The translations under genes were made by a program, and so were the position numbers. Shown here piece after piece: positions 58,847 through 64,000 of a stretch of DNA of 64,000 bases; the first letter of the stretch is position 1, and each line of letters starts with the position of its first letter. The notes below the pieces were generated by a model, which saw only the letters and a program-made list of their open reading frames with translations, was not told the DNA's origin and did not search any database. Source of the stretch: Lytechinus variegatus (taxonomy: Eukaryota > Echinodermata > Echinoidea > Temnopleuroida > Toxopneustidae); NCBI RefSeq assembly GCF_018143015.1, contig NC_054751.1, positions 26,642,783 to 26,706,782 of the forward strand, written 5' to 3'.

Positions 58847-59459
58847 CGATAACTGATAATTCCCATGTTCAATTGAGGTGGTCGGTCAAAACGTCAGCTT
58901 AAGTGATTTTCAAAAAGTTGTAATTACTAAATCCTTTTACACCCACTTCAAATCCATTATGAATGGGTCCTAGGGTTTTGGGTAAATACAGAAAAGGGAC
59001 GAGACAAGAAGCACGTGACATTTTAGTAATGTTTTAACGCTGTCATGACAGTAAGATGACTTCAAAGAAAACATTCGGAGAGAGATATGAAAACAGACGT
59101 GTAAAATGTTTTCATTCTTATCATAGTCTTTTAGGAATGCGATATAATACTGGATGTGAAGTTTTAAAAAAAATCAAAAGTATATGTCGTATTTCAAAGA
59201 TGAGTAGCATGAGACAGATCACAAGCCAATTCATACTTTAACACCCCATAGGAAAATGATTTAGTTTTTGACCTTGAACTGCGATAATGTGAATTCATCT
59301 ACAACGTTCAAGCAATACATTAAGATAAGGAACAAACATTAAAACAAAATAACTTTCTAAAACGCCATAAAAAGGTGTAGCCACTTGTTTTAGGGTTCAG
59401 TTAGGCGTTTCCACTGTCACATTTTTTTTCAATCTCTTCTCCCCGCAAACTCTCCGTGT

Positions 59460-59900
59460 TCATCTTTTTTGTCTATCACATATACTCACACCTACCCTTG
59501 CACACACACACAGACCATCAACCTCCCACACACACACGTCTCCGCAAATGAACACACATAAAAAACACACACACTCTCTCTCACACATCGATACGCACAC
59601 CCAGACACTTTTTCTTTCATCGCATCTGTCTTTTTTATCTCTCTTTATTTCATACCCTCGCGCTCAATCCACACACAGTCTCACCACACCATCACCATCT
59701 TCACAAACACACACACACAACCTCTTTTTTTTCTTTTCTCTGCTTCATATCATATACATAATCTCCTCTCCTTTTCTCTCTCTATACAGTAATAATTGTA
59801 ACCCTCTTGAATGCGCACACACCCCACACCCTCTCGCATACATTAGCGCTCACACACACACACACCCACACCAACACCTCACACTCCAAGCGTGTATCCA
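59460..59900. repeat. CA/CT-rich low-complexity tract
   Basis: CACACA and CTCTCT runs with short unique spacers. The 125-residue His/Thr/Ser frame over it is an artefact. It resembles the 34.4-kb minisatellite in composition but has no clear period. Confidence 0.7.
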
Positions 59901-60769
59901 TCTTTGCATATATATATATATATAATGAAAACAGGAGAAGAGAGAGAGAAAAAAGGAGTTTTTAATAAATTCTTCACCCATATCATTTTTGTCTCCAGAG
60001 TTTTAATCTTCACTTCATTAGTCTCCATCAAGGCATTGCTAAAGCTAACAAACACCACCCACGTCCATAATTTATCAGCTCAAAAATCATCAACTCCAGC
60101 CCTAAGATTAGACAATACCCCCACGGCACTCTTCATATACATCTAAAAATGCATCACGATAAGAAAATACCCGATTATCATCATGATCATAGTAATAGCT
60201 TCCATGCGTTTGAGTACAAAGACCTCCATAGAACGAAGTCTCCGCTTATTGGACATGTTCAATAGAGATTCTTGACCCTTATCGATGTTTGACACCATCG
60301 CCAGTGCTCATCAATTCCATCTCTAACGAGAAATCCGATTAATATCAAGTCATGATTTCGAGGTTGTGACTATTTGTCCAGTTAAAGAAAAAATACGTAA
60401 GGACAGATCCAAATAAACTGATTTCGGTCAGCTATCACTTTCGCACCTTCCCCAAACTCCCTATTCAATTGCTATCTAAAAATACGATCATATCAGTCGC
60501 AGAGAGCAAATATGGATTTTTTAATTCAGAACAGGGGTTCATGTTGTGCTAAAACCCAAGACAAAAGTTTTTTACTGATATTTTTTACTGTTTTATAAGT
60601 ACAAGTGAATAAATACTTTTTGCCAAAAATATATTCTGAACCGGGGCCTGCCCGTACTTTTTCAAGTAGTGAAAAGGAAAGAAAAACGAAGAAAAAAATC
60701 TTGTAAAATTATGAACACGAGAGATCATGGCAATGTTCCTCTGTAGTACCCCTGTTATTTAATCGAGAA

Positions 60770-60838
60770 AACAAACAACTTTACATTTTGAGTGCAACCC
60801 CTCCCTGTCAAAATGCCCTGGCGCCGCCCCGACTTTGC
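60770..60838. mobile_element. One end of a GGCGCC-type MITE
   Basis: CCCTCCCTGTCAAAATGCCC then TGGCGCCGCCCCG matches the end style of 27354-27420. The other end is not found. Confidence 0.35.
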
Positions 60839-60862
60839 AGTTGCACTAAAATGAATGTTAAC

Positions 60863-61162
60863 CCCTGCCGGAAAGAACACAGTGTCCCACAGTGTGAAAC
60901 GCAGTGTGAAATCATCTTCACACTGTCAAATTGGAGCGTTTTAACATTGTGAATCACATCTTCACATTGTGAACGAGTAAATTCGCACTGTGAAATCAAA
61001 CATCACTAAGTGAGCACTCTGTGGTAAACCACACTGTGGAGGTGTCCACAATGTGAAATCATCTTCACACTGTTAAATTGGAGCGTTTTAACATTGTGAA
61101 TCACATCTCACAGAGTCGACTATGTGAACACACTGTGGGACACTGTGTTCTTTCCAGCAGGG
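60863..61162. mobile_element. 300-bp MITE with 34-bp near-perfect TIRs and dense CACTGTG motifs
   Basis: CCCTGCCGGAAAGAACACAG followed by TGTCCCACAGTGTG recurs inverted at the right end with one mismatch. Inside, a 57-bp segment is directly repeated (60905-60961 and 61052-61108). CACTGTG/CACAGTG/CATTGTG motifs occur throughout. No coding capacity; target duplication unclear. Confidence 0.82.
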
Positions 61163-61439
61163 ACAGTAGGAGTCATTATCATAATGTGCAACTTTAGGGA
61201 AGTTGGTGAAGAATTCAATATCACACACGAGTCCACGTAAAAGCGTGCATTACTTTTCGAACGGCTCCGTGAAACTTCAAAAATGGGAATAAATTTCAGG
61301 AAATCATGAACCGAAAGAATGAAACTTATATATTGCTTATTCTTCTGGTTCTGTTTATGGTAACTCCCGTAGGAACTCGGCAAGACAGCGTTTTGCTGGT
61401 AAACGCAAGCTGGTTTTTAACCAATTACCTAGGAAACAT

Positions 61440-61605
61440 TTCACGTCTAGGTTTATCATAGTGGCTGACCTTACATATAGACGACAGATATTACTCTCGG
61501 GTCTTTTTATCAAAGTGGAGACAATGGCAGAGTGGGGATTCGAACTCACAACCTTACGATTATGAGTCTAATGCTCTTATCACTTGACCACACGACCCGT
61601 TCTGT
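61440..61605 (-). mobile_element. tRNA-derived SINE (same family as 24.4 kb)
   Basis: The - strand head GTCGTGTGGTCAAGTGATAA, then ATCGTAAGGTTGTGAGTTCG and AATCCCC, matches the 24.4-kb copy; the body continues CTCTGCCATTGTCTCCACTT. The tRNA-like part is intact but embedded in non-tRNA sequence. Confidence 0.75.
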
Positions 61606-61609
61606 ATTA

Positions 61610-62758
61610 CTTGTGCGTATTTTGGGAAACTTTCTCCGTTCATAAAGGTATTATAAAATCAAAATATTCTTGATTATTTCTCAACCCCCTAATAAAAACC
61701 CGAATAAATTTAAAATTACATTAGGTGGATGGACTCGGAATGAAAATCGTCCACAGAGAGAAAATATAAAATATGAGAAGGATTTTGATGATCTATTGAT
61801 CTTTGATTTCCTTCTGTGGAACTTGACTTATTACAAAAAGCACATCATAATCCAGAAATAATTGGTGTACCCCTTCTGAAATACGAGTGTAATTAATAGA
61901 CTACATGTTTGCGTGCGGATAAAAGCATATTCTTACACCCCATCCTGGTATGAGAGAATAGGATTTTACACTAAGAATCCGCGTTCACTACGAACGGGGA
62001 ATGTGAATCACACTCTCATGAATTGCACATACTTCTGTAAACTTCATACACTTTTCCTCTAATAATAAGAAGAAGTTTGTCGTTCGTAAAACCGCTCTGT
62101 TTCACATTAACGGAAGGAACACGCCCTGTCAAAAAGAGAGCAGGTTTTTTGGCACGTGGCGAGACATATTCGAAGTAAAAACTTTTTCCTCATGACATGA
62201 TATCTAAAAATAATTCCAAATAGAAAGCTCTAATAGTTATTGTAACATTCACAACTACCCTAAGCATGCTTAATCGAACACGTAACGTTCATTTGCATGT
62301 CTTATCAAAGGAAGAAAACACAATTACACTTTATTGTATATTGTTCGGAATATTTTTATTCCAAGAAGCTGGATTTCACCTGATATTTGCCCTTGACCCC
62401 ATGCGAGGAGGTCAATCAATCAATTTATTTCAGATGTTTTTTTTATTTACACTCAAATAGTGGATTTGCGCAATGTCGTTTCTTGGAGCAGGTGAAACGT
62501 CTTTTTGGTCAGAGCATCTGTAGATAGTGTCTGCACTATTCAGATATGATCTTTTAGGAGAAATGATTATTCAAAAGCGAGTATTAACAAGTTGGTTAGA
62601 AAGTCATGATCGACATGTATTTTTGGCATTCTTAGTCATTCCAAGGAGTCATTATTCCATCAATGTAGTAAAATCGTAGAAATTAAACACGTTTTACATT
62701 GATGCATTTAGTTTGGTCCAAATGCCCTTATTCATTGTACTTGTTAAGCAATATTTCC
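61610..62758. other. No gene supported
   Basis: Unique AT-rich DNA without recognised repeat or spliced exon. Confidence 0.4.
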
Positions 62759-62810
<52 letters not shown>

Positions 62811-62822
62811 TATTATATATTA
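62759..62822. repeat. (TA)n microsatellite
   Basis: TA repeats ending in a TATTATATATTATTA variant, directly beside the 62834-62981 hairpin element. Confidence 0.95.
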
Positions 62823-62833
62823 TTATGCGTGCA

Positions 62834-62981
62834 CACTTAAAATATTGGGCAACATACTGTCCCCTGTGATTGAGCAAATCTATTTGGGCAGATTTGAACC
62901 AGTAGTTGTGTGGACAGTATGTTGCCCAGGGTTGGTTAAAAGTTAAAAGTTGGCATTTTTAGCCCAACTATTTTAAGAGTG
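62834..62981. mobile_element. Foldback MITE with internal perfect hairpin arms
   Basis: CACTTAAAATATTGGGC and its mirror CCCAACTATTTTAAGAGTG form the ends. GGGCAACATACTGTCC (62847-62862) is repeated exactly inverted at 62912-62927. Confidence 0.7.
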
Positions 62982-63307
62982 GGTATTGATTTGTTCACTG
63001 AGATTAAGTCGTTATTTCATTTATGAATCTATCAATTCATACATCGATCCATTAATTTGCCCATTTGGTCAACCATTTTGTAGATGCTTTTAAAAAAACC
63101 CACTGAAACTAAAGATCCAGAAGCATTCTGGGTAGGCCTATAAATATCCTCATACTTAATGTATGAACCTATTCTTTAAGTTATTCCTGATGGGTTCAAC
63201 CACTTCGGCACCTGTCAAACCCCAGTCATGATGGCTCAACAGGTTATCATGGTTATTGACTTTTGTTTATTGGTTATTTCAAACAACTTCAATGTATGTT
63301 ACCTCAG

Positions 63308-63568
63308 CCGGCTATCCCGGATGCACACGTGATACAAAATGGCGACCGCTACGCCACATTTACCAAAGCCGCGAGCTCCATGAACGTCTGCGAATCCTCC
63401 CCCACACTTTCCTCTTCTAATTCTACCGCAGCCTTCAGAAAGTATCACAAAGATGATGATGATGATGATGATGGTAGCGATAACATCTTCCTATTGAGCT
63501 CTGGAGTCGCACGTCACCTTAAGAAATTGAGAGAGAGGGAGGGGAGATGGATGAGGGAGGGGGACTGA
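63308..63568 (+). CDS. Terminal coding exon of an unidentified gene (5' exons not seen)
   Basis: Follows TGTTACCTCAG in phase 0 and gives 86 residues then TGA: PAIPDAHVIQNGDRYATFTK, then a Ser/Thr-rich stretch (AASSMNVCESSPTLSSSNST), a seven-Asp run encoded by GAT repeats, and a basic Arg/Glu-rich end. No membrane segment or known domain; it looks like a disordered cytoplasmic tail. GC-rich relative to its flanks. AATAAA at 63848 gives a plausible 3' end. GTATCA at 63441 is a possible earlier donor. Confidence 0.45.
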   Translation, partial: PAIPDAHVIQNGDRYATFTKAASSMNVCESSPTLSSSNSTAAFRKYHKDDDDDDDGSDNIFLLSSGVARHLKKLREREGRWMREGD

Positions 63569-63847
63569 AGAGGAAAAGAGAGAGGGGGATAATTATGTCC
63601 CTTGCGACCCAAGAAAAACAATCAAATTGAAAGCGAAATTATTGAATTGACGTCAATAATTGTGATTTTCTCTTATTTTCGCTATGTGGGCTGTGACATC
63701 TAATGTATGCATGCCTCTATATTTATTCAATCGAAATCAAGATAGAATTTATATCATTTAAGCCTTTTACGTAAACATGATAAAAATATCATCAATTGGG
63801 CAAGAAATTATAGACATCTTTCAGATTTTTTTCATTTTTACGTCATT

Positions 63848-63853
63848 AATAAA
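63848..63853 (+). other. Poly(A) signal AATAAA
   Basis: About 280 bp after the TGA at 63568; fits the 3' end of the 63308 exon. Confidence 0.4.
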
Positions 63854-64000
63854 AAGAACAATTAATTGAAAAACAATTCCATTTTGCTTCCGTCATTTAC
63901 CTAAAGGTGTTTCAATCGAAATTCGATGACACTGGTTCGATTTACGCTGATATCTTCTCTTTGCAAGATTAATCGGAGAGGACCTTAATTAAGCCGTCGG

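Noticed and set aside
59548-59925. 125-codon His/Ser frame
   Set aside because: CA/CT low-complexity tract.

Overview
The window is AT-rich animal DNA. It holds short exons with canonical GT/AG junctions, long introns, many microsatellites and dozens of small non-autonomous DNA transposons. The repeat content (tRNA-headed SINEs, long-TIR elements flanked by TTAA, hAT-type MITEs with 8-bp target duplications) looks like an echinoderm, most likely a sea urchin. That assignment rests on recalled repeat style, not on a search. I see no bacterial gene, rRNA, functional tRNA or CRISPR array.

Left part (1-14 kb, + strand). Two gene candidates. (i) Exons at 3504-3549, 4357-4479 and 5068-5303, with a poly(A) signal at 5684, join in phase; the last intron consists almost wholly of a 554-bp MITE. 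(ii) A noncoding first exon ends at a strong donor at 7033. It may join an exon at 11903-13855 that starts an 89-codon frame, continues in frame past TGA, and ends at AATAAA 13829. Many MITEs lie between.

Middle (14-46 kb, mainly - strand). 14-22 kb is repeats and plain AT-rich DNA. The best gene in the window is a chain of - strand exons from 28677 down to 22502. It encodes a signal-like hydrophobic start, a propeptide with several dibasic sites, and a Cys-rich end containing NYFPRYLNEVVC. I read this as a secreted cystine-knot prohormone of the trunk/PTTH/noggin type. Upstream of it on the same strand, exons at 38687, 38121-37932, 37724-37512 and 34076-33870 encode a multi-pass membrane protein I cannot name. 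A further - strand exon at 45545-45408 may be its start or another gene.

Right part (46-64 kb). Mostly intergenic or intronic DNA with MITEs, a LINE 3' tail, a hammerhead-like motif at 54.6 kb, a decayed reading frame at 55.1 kb, and a + strand terminal exon at 63308-63568 with its own poly(A) signal. Most other open frames are chance products of microsatellites, CA/CT-rich tracts or MITE inverted repeats.
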